This document shows, piece by piece, positions 35,661 through 46,729 of a stretch of 64,000 nt of DNA. Position numbers and translations under genes: made by a program. Each line of letters opens with the position of its first letter. Positions within the stretch are counted from its first letter, which is position 1. The notes beneath the pieces were generated by a model, which did no database searches, was not told where the DNA came from, and saw only the letters and a list, made by a program, of their open reading frames with translations. The stretch is from Allium sativum (Eukaryota > Streptophyta > Magnoliopsida > Asparagales > Amaryllidaceae). Where the stretch lies: NCBI GenBank assembly GCA_030737875.1, contig CM060910.1, positions 618,153,303 through 618,217,302 on the forward strand, given 5' to 3'.

Positions 35661-37317
35661 GAGATTAAGTTACGAGGTTAATTAATAAATTTAATTATCT
35701 AAAGTTAATTATTTAATATAATTAAAGTTTGAAATCTCCTAACTTTTTCAAATGAAAGAAAAATTAAACAAAACCAGTTCCGATGAATCCGTGACGTCGA
35801 GAGCTTCGTGATGAAACCAATTTGGACAAGATTAGGAGCAGTCAAATTTTTTGATTAAATTAAACGCCATGTTTAATTTAATTAAAACAATCATTTTATA
35901 ATGATTTTCAAACCGATCAACGTGAGAACTCTCTCACTCAAATGTTTTGTTATGTTATTATAATCATATTTAAATATGTATTGACCGCATGTGATTGCAA
36001 TATTTGCTTTGTGATTGATGGATGGTTAAAGCTTTTACTGTTATTATTGATAAACTGTGAATATAAGCGTTGACGATTGAAATTCTTATATTATAACTAT
36101 ATTTTGATGGATGGTAGTTGATATTGTTGTTAATGATGTGTGAAATCCATATAAATTAAATTATATGGTTATTTGATTGGATCTCATTCCAAATTGGGAT
36201 TAATATGAATATTTTATTAATAAAATATTTGGTGAAAAAGGAAATCTTGGATTTTAAATACAAATTAGTTTTGAAAGACCATTTAAATGATTACGAATAA
36301 ATTTCATAAAAGCTAAAATTTGATGGAATTAATTTTCAATTAATTACGGCATGTTTTCAGTTTTAATTGAAATGAACAGTAGCGGGTAAATGTAAATTCG
36401 AGTTAGGTGTATAAACAACGTTTTTAACTCGAACGAATTTTTCCATTAGTCTTAATTATTTTTATAATGGTTGTCAAGAAAATTTGAATTTCAAAACATT
36501 ATATTTTAGAAATTATTATTATATTAGTATTATAATAATTTGGAGTATTCAATTTTGATTTAAAATTGAATTGGAAGTTGGAATTGTTTTGAAACGAGTT
36601 TATAAATGTTTTGTAAAATACATTTGAACTGAATCGACGGACTTTATTTATAAATAATAAAATGGTTTGAATAGGACGTGTCGCGCAGCAACCGTTCGCA
36701 AATTTCGACCATTAACTTCAAATTAACATACCAGAAAATCTAACCGTCGGATTTTCCCAAAACGAAAAACGGTTGGTTTAGACTGAAAACAATTTTCAAA
36801 TGGAATGAAAAGTTTTAAAATCTAATGGTTAGATTTCAGGGAAGATTCAAATCAAATTTGAATAAAAACAACGTTATTGCTGTAAATGACCAGAAATTGG
36901 GTTTTAATGAATTGAGCTATTTTTAAATTATGAAAAATAGGGAAAATTATGACAAATAACAGTAAATGATTTAAAAGCGATTTAGACTAAGTATATTTAG
37001 ATTTGGACAGTATAAAGCTATTTTGCGGAAATTAGCTATTCAGACAAAGGTGATTAGAATGGTTTGAAGTTAATAAACACTTAACCAAGTTAAGTTTTTC
37101 CAATGCATGAGTATTGGATTTAAATGGAAATAATCTTTAGATATTACGATACTAGATTCCGTAATTATACGAATACTATTTTGAGGAATTTGAAAGACGG
37201 TGGTATAGTTATTCCCTATACGGTATTTGTTGGTTTCAGATTTTGATATTGAATATAAGTTGATATGTTTTCTATTCAAGGCCTTATATTTGACATCAAA
37301 TTGGATTTTAGGTTTAT

Positions 37318-37990
37318 CGTGAATGGTGTCTTCAATAACACTGTTCTTAGACCAAACTGAAAATGAAATTTATGAGGTAAATCTTTTAATTAAGATTAAT
37401 GAAGTCTTCCAAAGTGAAGTTTTCCAATTTAATAAATTAAATTGGAATTGAATGGAAATAGATTTGGTGATAATCAAGATGAACCTCCGTGGAGGAAGGC
37501 CTTTATAATTTAAGCAATTTGAAAGGTTTTGCCGCTGTTCCGCTAATAGTATTAGTCTGATACAAAATTTTATATCGATTACGAACTGATACGATTTCCA
37601 TGAAAATTCCATTTCAAATGAATGTTTGATTTTGGTTTATTGTGAACAACGTTTTAAATAACATTTTTTCTTTAACCCAGTCAAAAGTGAAAATATGATT
37701 TGGAATTTACCAATCTTTTAATAAAGAACTAATGGAATTTTCCAAAATTATATTCCAATTAATGAACTAAATTAGAACTGAATGGAAATCAATTTTGTAG
37801 TAATCGAGATGAACCTCCGTGGAGGAAGACCTTTACTATTTAAGGAACTTAAAAGGCTTTTCCATTCTTCCACTTATAGTATTAGTCTGATACATAAATT
37901 TATATCGATTGCGAACTGATATGATTTCCGTGAAGATTCCATTTTTAATGGAAGTTTGACTTTGGGTTTATCGTGAACAATGTTTTAAAT
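37318..37990 (+). repeat. Tandem duplication of about 330 bases in the LARD B LTR
   Basis: Two units carry GATGAACCTCCGTGGAGGAAG, AGTATTAGTCTGATAC (37550 and 37879) and ACGAACTGATA in the same order; a third partial copy starts near 37971. The perfect palindrome CCTCCGTGGAGG lies in both units. The right LTR is interrupted by E3 after one unit. Confidence 0.8.
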
Positions 37991-39913
37991 AATATTTGTT
38001 CTTTAACCCAGTTAAAGGAAAGATGATTTCTCAAGTTTGAATTGTATTAAATCTTTTAACAAAGATTTGATTGAATGAAATGGAGATTAAAACTGCATTA
38101 GATTTTTAATAAATCTTTCAACAAAGATTTGGAATGAAAGTAGGTAATTAAACTTATCGAAACACGATAGGTGTTAGATATGGAGTACCACCAGTTATGC
38201 TTCATGGGATGAATAAGATGGGAATGAGATAACGATATGAAAGATTACTTTTTGTAAGGCTCGATAATCTTGATAGGGCTTATAAACCTTAAGTCGAGTT
38301 AAGCTTAAGAAAGATATTATATAATATTTTGAAATGGTTTCCATGGAAATATTTAAACAGAAGTTTGAATGATGTAAATCTTTGATAAGATTTATAGGAG
38401 TAATTCCCAATGCAAAGAATATTCGAATAAAAGAATATTCTGAATCGGAATGAGGCTTATGATATGTTTATATATCACTTGATTTTAAAGATGCTACAGT
38501 TTTCAGAAAAACTGGATTTCAACCCATTCTGAATAATTAATACGACAATTGTCAAAGATATTAAAGATGGTGGTTGGAGACTGGAGATCTTTACATCATT
38601 TGGATTATTACTGATGCCATGGGTAGCTTCCGTTATAAGGTTAAAGTAGGGGTTGTCCATAGTACTTAGAGATTGATCGGATATGCAAGGGCCTTTCTTC
38701 CTGAGGGGACGAGAAATAAGGTGCCTTGGTTTTGTTCGGAAGCAGAATGGACTTGTAAATGGATGTGTTTCTGACGTTGTATTTCATAACATAACTGATT
38801 AGTTGCAATTGATAATATATTTGCAGTGGCTCTGGATTTACTCTCTTAGCTTAACACACTTTTTTGAGACGTATGAACTCAAAGGTTATATTATTAATAG
38901 AAACCGATCATATGTGTGAATTGACAATGTGGCATGTTAAGATGTTGATTGATCAAAGCTTTTGTTGAAAAGAAGAAATATTTGTTGATGATTATTAAAG
39001 CATGGTTGATATAGCAATAACTTTGTGTATAAAAATGACTTCGACAAGCCTTACGGCACGTGAATTGCCTAAAACAGGATGAAAGACCAAAGAGTAATGA
39101 CATTTGTTTCCTTCTAGATGAAAGTGATGTCATGGTATGGAGCCTAGGCAATTTACTTATGTGGATGTTGGAATTGAGGCACCTCGGATGATAGTCAAAC
39201 ACGACCAGGTTGACGGTCAAATACGACCGGGTAATTATGTTCAGGACTAAACCTAATCCACCGATAATTGGTGGACCGGCTTTGCCAGCCTAGGGTTCAC
39301 ATGTGCGTGGGTCCTGGACATCTTGCAAATGATGCTCCAAATCGGATAAGGAAGATCCTTTGCCTTGGTCATGGAAGAAAATCCAATTCAAATGCGAGTT
39401 TTATGATTGTATTCATATGGACAAAACCCGTTCCATGTTATATGGCTTGGTCCCGTGATTTACCCAACTTTAAAATAAAGTATAATAACTGTTTTGGTTC
39501 TCATACTAGTCCCATGACTGACTCGGAGTTTATTTCTTCCCACCTAAAATCTAGGTTCCCATATTTTCCATAGGGCAGCTAATAGTTTTGGTTTTGCAAA
39601 TATTTTTTAAACAGGATCCTGAATTGAAGCTGGAGTTGTACTCTGGATTATTTTTTGTTTTCCGCCAATCGTATTTATGTATTCTGATGTATTGTAATTT
39701 ATTTTCCTCTGATATGTTTCCGTTGTGTATCAATTATCTTACTCTGATATATTTTGTACACAATGTAAAATTGTTGTAATGGCAATGAAAAGTTCTTTTG
39801 TATTCTATTCTGATGTGTTGTATCCAATAATGGTTCGAGTATTTCTGCCCTTTTGGATCGTTCCTGCGTGGCTTATGGTCGATTCGAGAGGCGAGGATTT
39901 TCGGATCGTCACA

Positions 39914-40599
39914 TTTGGTATCAGATCTTTGGTTTACAAAGATTTGGAGTTACAACTCGTTAGAACGAGATGAACGAATTCATCAGAGAGAGGATTAGTA
40001 ATATCCTATATAATAGTAACTCATTAGAGATAGGGTTAGCAATACCCTAGAATGAGTTTGAAGAGTGCTATATATAAAAGAAATCGAATTGATGTATATA
40101 TAAAATGAATTTTATTATGAAAGATTATATCTTATAATAAGAATTTGAGTATTTTATTTGACGTTGAGTTTGGACTATCGAGTATAAGACGACTTTGGAT
40201 ATTGACGTATATTCAGTGTCTTAAATATACTAGATAGATATAGAATCACATTCTAGTCGCTCGGGGATGATTCTGATGTTAGTTCGAACATCATTAGTAT
40301 CTATTTTCGAGTTTCAAAAGTGGGATGCCTATATATTTCAATTTGATTGGTATAAGGACCAAGAATTTAGTTAGAGTTTAATGTTTGTGATTTAACTTTG
40401 AAAATATACTTTGTATGTATAAAAGATATATGTTTTGACAACATATAAATTGGAAAGTTAATTAACCAATTGATTGCTGGTTGTGATGTGTGATAATTAG
40501 TTTAACTAATAAGAAAATATTGGAATGATAAAACCAATATAAGAATGGAAGTTAAATTGAACCAAGTCAAATTTAATGTAGAATTGATTTAGAAATTAG
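39914..40599 (+). other. LARD B internal region, 5' part, non-coding
   Basis: No gag frame follows the primer site. The stretch 40018-40062 (ACTCATTAGAGATAGGGTTA, CAATACCCTAGAATGAGTT) matches the reverse complement of 13080-13125 in LARD A, at a similar distance from the primer site. Confidence 0.65.
39916..39925 (+). promoter_or_regulatory. LARD B primer-binding site
   Basis: TGGTATCAGA, two bases after the LTR end, matches the first ten bases of the initiator Met tRNA site; the last two positions differ. Confidence 0.8.
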
Positions 40600-41661
40600 T
40601 TGGGAGTTGGATATATTTCAGAAATTAAGCATGCATTTTGGACTAAATGTGAATGCCTCTAAAACTAAAGTTTTCTTCAATGCTTCTTCCACCAATTCTA
40701 ATGAAATTCTGGACATTTTGGGATTTTATCAAGGAGCTCTTCCTATTAAATATCTTGGAGTTCTATTATCCTCTAACTACCTCCACTATTGAGGGTATAA
40801 TACACTAATTCAAAGGGTTCAAAGCAAGATTCAAGGATGGGAAACTAAGTTGCTTTGCTTGGTGGGGGGAGGGGGGATTAATAAATACTATTACAACTCC
40901 TATAATTTTGTATTGGCTCTTTATTTACCAAATTCCAAAATATACATTAGATAAATCGGATTCTCTTTGATCAGATTTTTTTCTGGGAGGTTCTGCACAT
41001 AAAGTAGCTTGGAGAACTTTGTCTAAACCTAAAGCTGAAGTGGGTATAGGCTTAACAAATCTGTCTGATCTCAAAAAAGTGGCATGTATAAAACTTCTTT
41101 GGAATTTTCTAACAAATTCTTCTCGATGGAGTAAATGGATGCATAACAGATATTGTAAAAGGAATCATTCTGGTCTATGACAATTGATAATAATGCTTCT
41201 ATTACTTAGAAATCACTTCTTAGACCAATTCAAAGAAATTATTTAACAAAGTCATATCAAGAGGTGAAGAAATATACATGTGGTTTGAGCCCTGGATAAA
41301 CTGCCAATGCCTTGTTGATTGATTGGGATTTGATAGAGTTTATTTGATTGAAAACTCTGAACAGAAAGTAAGCTTGATCATTAGAAATGAAATGTTTGAA
41401 GCTGACATTCATCCTGCAACAAGAGAACTATTAGAGGAAATCACATCTATATATACTCATCCAAATATAAACCAAGATTTTTATGCATGGTGTGAAGTTT
41501 GTAACTTATCTTTTCATAAAGCTTGGGATTATTTAAAAACTCATAAAGAATCTGATATGATTTTTTCAGTACTTTGGAACTCGAAAAATAGTAGAAGAAC
41601 GACATTCATTTCTTACCTTGCAGTTTTGGGTTGAATGAATACAAAGGATAAAATCTAAATG
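40600..41661 (+). pseudogene. LINE (non-LTR) reverse transcriptase remnant, first half
   Basis: A 5'-truncated piece of a plant L1-like second ORF. Readable fragments include LSMHFGLNVNASKTKVFF, LPIKYLGVLLSS and VQSKIQGWETKLL, which follow the catalytic core in plant LINEs. At 41323-41634 comes the start of the zinc-binding RT tail (FHKAWDYLKT ... TTFISYLAVLG). Stops and frameshifts are frequent. It ends at AAATG, where E2 inserted; the second half resumes at 53023. Confidence 0.82.
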
Positions 41662-42961
41662 TGTAACACCCCACCTCCGCCAGGGTGACTCTTGCAAGCA
41701 CTCTGACTTTGGAGGGGCGTTTGAATCAGGTAAACATGCATAATGATATATCAAGGCAGAACAAGAACATATGTAAACAGAGTAAATAGCATAGATAAAA
41801 CAGCGGAAGATTTCAAACCATTTCAAAAATAAGTCTGGTACAACATGATGTCAACTTTCCAAATACACAAGTCTAGATAAAAACAACATTACTGAAAAAC
41901 TGAAACACATAAGTACTATCCCCAAAATAAGTGATAACCATAGCTAGCTTCATGTCAAGACCGTACATGAGCTAAATCCCACAAGCAAGTGATCAGGAAT
42001 CCAAGCTAAGCTCCAATATTCCCTCCCTGAGAACCTGGGGGGAGGGGGGAAACGGAAGAAAAGAGGCGAAAGAAAACAGGTCAGTCGAAAAGACTGAGTA
42101 AGCCCTACTACAATCAATGTAAACTGATAAAGTTAACTGGCATGAGAAGCAGGTATGATCATAAGGATAACAACATACTAGCATGATGATTAACTAACAA
42201 GGTAGATAAAGGTGTCATCGCATAATCAGGTTTAAGGTTTTGCACCACAGGTGTACTAGCAAACTAACATGACTTGAATAAACAAGTATTGATCCCTTGG
42301 CCCAAGCTTTGGCCCAATAACATGAAGTGATCCTCATATGAGGTCCAATAACATGGTTTGACCCCAATACAAGGTCCAACCAAACGGTCTAGTCGATCGG
42401 CTCCCTAAGCCTAACTTGTCACGTGTTGGTGTCAATACGGCCCAAACATGATTGTAGTCAGACTGTGCAGGGTCTCCCGTCGGGTGTATCAAGCCCTAGG
42501 GTGGCAACCCCTAGACACCATAAACATGAGTGCACAGTCTCGATCTACTGGTACCCGTGCATGCTTTCCCCGGCTTCGGACTATGTGCACGACCATGGTC
42601 CGCCCGGAACTACACCGGCGTACCCTCTGCCGTCGCTTTTGGTCGCTTACCTCCAGTCCAGTAAACGTGCCCCCACCCTAGCCTAGTCCCTAGGGTCATG
42701 ATGATACTAACTTGGGATTACTGCTGGAGTGGGACCCCATTGCTAGGATTTCTCTAGTGGGTTAAGTACGGTTTAACCCTCTTGCTAATCATGGATTAAC
42801 TTGGTTAAGTGTAACGATGAGTTCACGACTTAACCCCGATTAACCTACCGAGCCCAAATTGGTTAAGTACTAAGTGGACCATGACTTAACCCTACTCATG
42901 AGGCATTAATTAATTTAATGTGCCTTAACCTCTCACATTAGACTTTGTTGCGGTTACTAGT

Positions 42962-43130
42962 TAAGCCGGGCGGGTCCGGGTAGCTTTACACCACAACTTG
43001 GTCTAACCTCGGGTTCAAGGTACAACATGGCCAACTTCTCACATTGGGTCCTATTGTTTGTAGCAACTAGTTAAGCCGGTCGGTTCCGGGTAGGTTTACG
43101 CTACAAACTCAACCCAACCTCGAGTTGGTC
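42962..43130 (-). repeat. Duplicated GC-rich block in the E2 LTR
   Basis: About 50 bases, AAGCCGGGCGGGTCCGGGTA then TTTACACCACAA and CTAACCTCGG, recur after about 113 bases at 43074-43130. The pair is also present in the right LTR (about 51258-51420), the solo LTR (57345-57510) and E3 (62084-62260). Confidence 0.8.
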
Positions 43131-43684
43131 ACACTTATCTTTTCTAAGTGTCATGTCCATCATGTTTCCAAAACATGTTACAAATTTTCAAGCAATTGGG
43201 TAGACCTAACTTAATTGGTAAATTCCCAATGGGTAGACCTAACTTAATAGGTAAATTCCCAAGCTTATGTTTTATGTCTTTTAAGTTTTACCCAACCCCA
43301 AACGCAATCCCATCGCTTACATATCGTAATAGCGCATAAAGGATAGAAAGAGGGAACTTGGCATAATCATGACATAAAGGTATTGAAGCCACAAGTTTAA
43401 CATGGTGGCATATGAAATGTTCATGTGTTCATACCCTTGCATATTACATTTTTAGGCCCCAAAAGCATGCATAAAACCAAACTTGGCATATTGGTGATAC
43501 ATGGTGCTAAATGACATGTAGACATGGCCATAAGTTCGCATTTAGCCTCACATGCAAGTTATCATAAGAGATATGATAACTTACATGTTGCCAACATGCA
43601 ACCTTTAGCATAAAGCTTGAAGCTTTATGCTCATAAACCCAAGATAAGCTTGCATAACATGATAACATGAACAAAAGGATCAAC

Positions 43685-43915
43685 CCAAACTTGCATAACA
43701 TAACTTGCATATCATATGACAAACTTGCATATCAAACTTGCATAACATACTTGCATATCATATGACAAACTTGCATATCAAACTTGCATCACATGACATG
43801 ATGAACTTGCATATCATAGCATGGCATACTTGCATATAAACTTGCATATTACAACATGATAAACTTGCATATCATAGCATAGCATAGTGAACTTGCATAT
43901 AAACTTGCATATCAT
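43685..43915 (-). repeat. AACTTGCATATCA satellite-like array in the E2 LTR
   Basis: ACTTGCATATCA or ACTTGCATAACA recurs over ten times at 12-30 base spacing. The right LTR copy (about 51980-52205) has one short deletion (AGCATAGTG against AGG). Confidence 0.85.
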
Positions 43916-44239
43916 ACATTTAACTTTAGAGTTTAAGTATGAAAGTAGAATATGGCTTACAATGCCAAAACCCTTATGAAATCAAATAAACCCAAAATGC
44001 AAGCAAAACCCTTGAGCCAAAATGATCAAAACTCTTTCTTTATGATGCAAATATAGAAACTTGACTTGAATGCAAGCTAATGATGCTCATACAAGTTTGA
44101 AAACACTTGTATGCATGGAAAATCACTTAGAAATTTATTTAGGAATTGTATGAAGAGAGTGGAGGCCATGAGAGGATTGATTTTGCCATAGTTTAGTTGT
44201 ATGAATGAATAATGATGATTTAGGGTTAGGTTAGGGTCT

Positions 44240-44247
44240 TATTTATA
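44240..44247 (-). promoter_or_regulatory. E2 LTR TATA box with telo-box-like sequence downstream
   Basis: Minus-strand TATAAATA, about 490 bases into the LTR in its own direction. It is followed by AGACCCTAACCTAACCCTAA, which contains the plant telo-box core ACCCTAA. The equivalent in the right LTR is 52530-52537. E3 and the solo LTR have TATA boxes at similar depth. Transcription should start about 30 bases further on. Confidence 0.5.
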
Positions 44248-44374
44248 GATATTAGGACTAGTTTCAACCTTAGGATTAAACCCTAGTTCCAATCTCAGCC
44301 CTCAAAACCGAATCTGGCCCCCAAGCTCAACACAATCTCTAAATGGTGCACCAGGCTAAACAGCCCGGCTGGAC

Positions 44375-44457
44375 CAAGTCGACAGCCAAGTCGACAGGGC
44401 TGTCGACTTGGGTCCAACCAAGTCGACCCCCAAGTCGACAGGGATGTCGACTTGGGT
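44375..44457. repeat. GTCGAC palindrome cluster, E2 left LTR
   Basis: Six GTCGAC hexamers in 83 bases, arranged as CAAGTCGACAGGG facing CTGTCGACTTGGGT, so longer stems can form. The cluster lies about 130-215 bases upstream of the TATA box in the element's direction. Frames crossing it (44343-44570) are not genes. Confidence 0.9.
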
Positions 44458-44732
44458 ACTTTGGCGGGAATTTTCCCGCCTGGCCCAACTGGCCCAAATT
44501 TCCAATTTCAAACTTGAATTTGAAATCTGTTTTTACTTTGAAATTTTCTGAAAACTTCGTTGGGCCTTAATCGGGTCATACGGACTCCGATTTTCGAAAA
44601 CTCGGACTCTATTTCGCGTATTTTTCCGAGACGAACGCAATGGCATAGCCCGTTTCCCTTGATTCAGATATTTAAATTAAATTCTGCCTCGATTTATGTT
44701 ATAATAGGTTATTGAAAATACGGGTTGTTACA

Positions 44733-44745
44733 TTCTCCCCTCCTT
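44733..44745 (-). promoter_or_regulatory. E2 polypurine tract
   Basis: Minus-strand AAGGAGGGGAGAA adjoining the 3' LTR. Confidence 0.85.
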
Positions 44746-45283
44746 AAAGGATTTCGTCCCCGAAATCTTCAAGTTAGGAAGAACGTATCCTACCATCCAA
44801 TCATCCATCTACTCAAAACATCATCCACGAGCAATCATTGTCCTTACAAGATTCTAAATGTTGTATGAACATATGCAAAGGTGTGTGTATATGTACTTGT
44901 CTAATGCAAATATCATCAATGCAAATTATGTTAGTGAAATGAATCCATATGTATGCAATTCCTAACATAATGTATAACATCTATATGTGTGCACATCACA
45001 TACATCCATATGCAACATCCATGTGATAACACAAAAATTTTCATCCATGAATAAGCATAAACACTCATGCATATGCAATATGAGGAGTGTGTGAGCCGAT
45101 CTAGTGCCTAACGTGTATAATGCATCCACGAGTAACCACTTGCAAACACTTGCAACCACTTGCAACCATCAAGCATAACATGTTTCAAACACATGTTTCA
45201 TCCAAAGGGTTTCTACCTAAGGTTCTCATGACAAGATTAACACGATAAACTAGATAAACATGGATAGCAAAGAGAAAGATATG
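44746..45283 (-). other. E2 non-coding region between integrase stop and 3' LTR
   Basis: About 540 bases with many ATGCA/TGCAT words and CAACCACTTG repeats (45135-45170). It opens on the plus strand with GGATTTCGTCCCCGAAATC, a short inverted repeat also present beside the E1 LTR (15620-15642) and, altered, beside the LARD LTRs. No reading frame of note. Confidence 0.6.
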
Positions 45284-46702
45284 CTAACAAAGAAAAGAGA
45301 TTGAGAGTGTACCCTCAAAAAGGAATGGATAAAGCCCACGCATCTTCTCCTCGGTTTCCCAAGTTGCGTCTTCTTCGGCTTCACCCCATTGAACCTTCAC
45401 CAACTTGACCTCTCGATTCCTTAGCTTCTTGGTCTCCGTCCCCAAGATACGAATCGGATCTCTCCTCAAGGTAGCCTCTTTCTCCACTTCCACATCTTTC
45501 AGAACACTTGGCTCAACAACCTCTGCTGATTCATGTAAACATTTCCGGAGATGCGAGACATGAAAAACATCGTGTACTCCGGCAAGCTTTTCGGGCAACT
45601 TCACTCTATAAGCCATCTGCCCGATCCTCTCTATAATAGGGAATGGTCCAACAAACCTCGGTGCCAACTTCCCAACGGCTCCAAATCGGACCACATTCCG
45701 CAAAGGAGAAACCTTCACGAAAACCATATCCCCAACATCAAACTCCAAATCAGTTCTTCGCTTATCAGCATAGGATTTCTGTCGGTCTTGGGCCGCTTTC
45801 ATCCGTCTCCGAATCAACTCGATCTTCTCGGATGTATCTCTGATCATATCAGGCCCAAGTATAAGCTCATCTGTAGTCTCCCACCAACATGTAAGCGACT
45901 TGCACGGCCTCCCATATAAAGCTTCAAATGGTGCCATCCATATGCTTGCCTGATAACTGTTATTATATGCAAACTCAACAAGAGGAAGATGGTCTTCCCA
46001 AGTACCACCAAAATCCAGAATACAAAGCCTCAGCAGATCCTCGAGTACCCTATTCACCCTTTCGGTTTGACCGTCCGTCTGTGGGTGATAAGCCGTACTT
46101 AGATTCAATCTCGTGCCCATAGCTTCTTGCAAGCTATTCCAGAATTGACTTGTAAAGATTGGGTCACGGTCACTGACTATACTAGAAGGGACTCCATGTA
46201 GTCTCACAATCTCACGAAGATATACAGACGCTAGCCAAGATGCGGTCCTCTTGCTCTTTACCGGAATGAAATGAGCACTCTTCGTAAGTCTATCCACAAT
46301 AACCCAAATGCTCGTATTCCCTTTCCTTGACCTTGGTAGCCCATCGATAAAATCCATGGAAATACTCTCCCACTTCCAAAGTGGAACATCTAGAGGATGC
46401 AATAGCCCACCGGGCTTCTTCGACTCGGCCTTAACTTGCTGGCAAATGATACATCTAGAGACAAATTCTGCCACATCCTTCTTCATCCCAGGCCAAAAGA
46501 AAATGCGCTTCATATCTTTATACATCTTATCTCCGCCCGGATGTATTGTCAACTTAGAGCGATGCGCTTCCTCAAGAACTTTTCTTACTAAATCTTCTAC
46601 CATTGGAACACATAATCTTCCGTCTCTCCTCAGCCAACCCTTGTCATCAATAGAATATCGAGCGAGATGACTAGACATCTCTCCTCGAATCAGCTTATCC
46701 AT
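45284..46702 (-). CDS. E2 integrase with C-terminal chromodomain (open 472-codon frame)
   Basis: The frame follows the TAG at 46730-46732 and belongs to the same polyprotein as the RT; the Met at 46702 is only the first after the stop. An HHCC zinc-binding region lies at residues 47-87 (HRSKLTIHPGG ... CIICQ). The integrase core has the D,D35E triad at D117 (SMDFIDGLP), D178 (VSDRDP) and E214 (QTERVN). A GPF-type segment follows (GKLAPRFVGPFP), then a chromodomain at about residues 415-460 (KLRNREVKLVKVQWGEA, WETEEKMRGLYPFLF). In chromoviruses the chromodomain steers insertion to heterochromatin, consistent with its place inside older repeats. All catalytic residues are present, but the upstream stop separates it from RT. 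Confidence 0.93.
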   Translation of the reverse strand: MDKLIRGEMSSHLARYSIDDKGWLRRDGRLCVPMVEDLVRKVLEEAHRSKLTIHPGGDKMYKDMKRIFFWPGMKKDVAEFVSRCIICQQVKAESKKPGGLLHPLDVPLWKWESISMDFIDGLPRSRKGNTSIWVIVDRLTKSAHFIPVKSKRTASWLASVYLREIVRLHGVPSSIVSDRDPIFTSQFWNSLQEAMGTRLNLSTAYHPQTDGQTERVNRVLEDLLRLCILDFGGTWEDHLPLVEFAYNNSYQASIWMAPFEALYGRPCKSLTCWWETTDELILGPDMIRDTSEKIELIRRRMKAAQDRQKSYADKRRTDLEFDVGDMVFVKVSPLRNVVRFGAVGKLAPRFVGPFPIIERIGQMAYRVKLPEKLAGVHDVFHVSHLRKCLHESAEVVEPSVLKDVEVEKEATLRRDPIRILGTETKKLRNREVKLVKVQWGEAEEDATWETEEKMRGLYPFLFEGTLSISFLC

Positions 46703-46729
46703 AATCTCAACTATCTGAGGGTCTTCTCT

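Larger units (their letters stand above)
34300..39913 (+). repeat. LARD B left LTR (5' LTR), 5.6 kb
   Basis: Begins TGTAATGACCCATGTATTTAG and ends TTCGGATCGTCACA, directly before the primer site. It aligns in order with 54107-56210 and 59175-60379 of the right LTR. No coding region was recognised. It contains a 17-base G run near 35645-35660 and a local tandem duplication near 37318-37980. Confidence 0.85.
41662..44732 (-). repeat. E2 left LTR (3' LTR)
   Basis: 3071 bases, about 99% identical by eye to 49954-53022. Contains, in the element's own direction, a GTCGAC cluster, a TATA box, repeats of CTTGCATATCA complement, a duplicated GC-rich block and a C-rich tract. Confidence 0.96.

Noticed and set aside
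42423..42686. 87- and 77-codon frames repeated at 50718-50981
   Set aside because: Same LTR sequence twice; overlapping frames in one GC-rich stretch, no domain.
43685..43915. Possible CRISPR-like array
   Set aside because: Spacing is irregular, repeats are 12 bases and lie in a plant LTR duplicated at 51980-52205.
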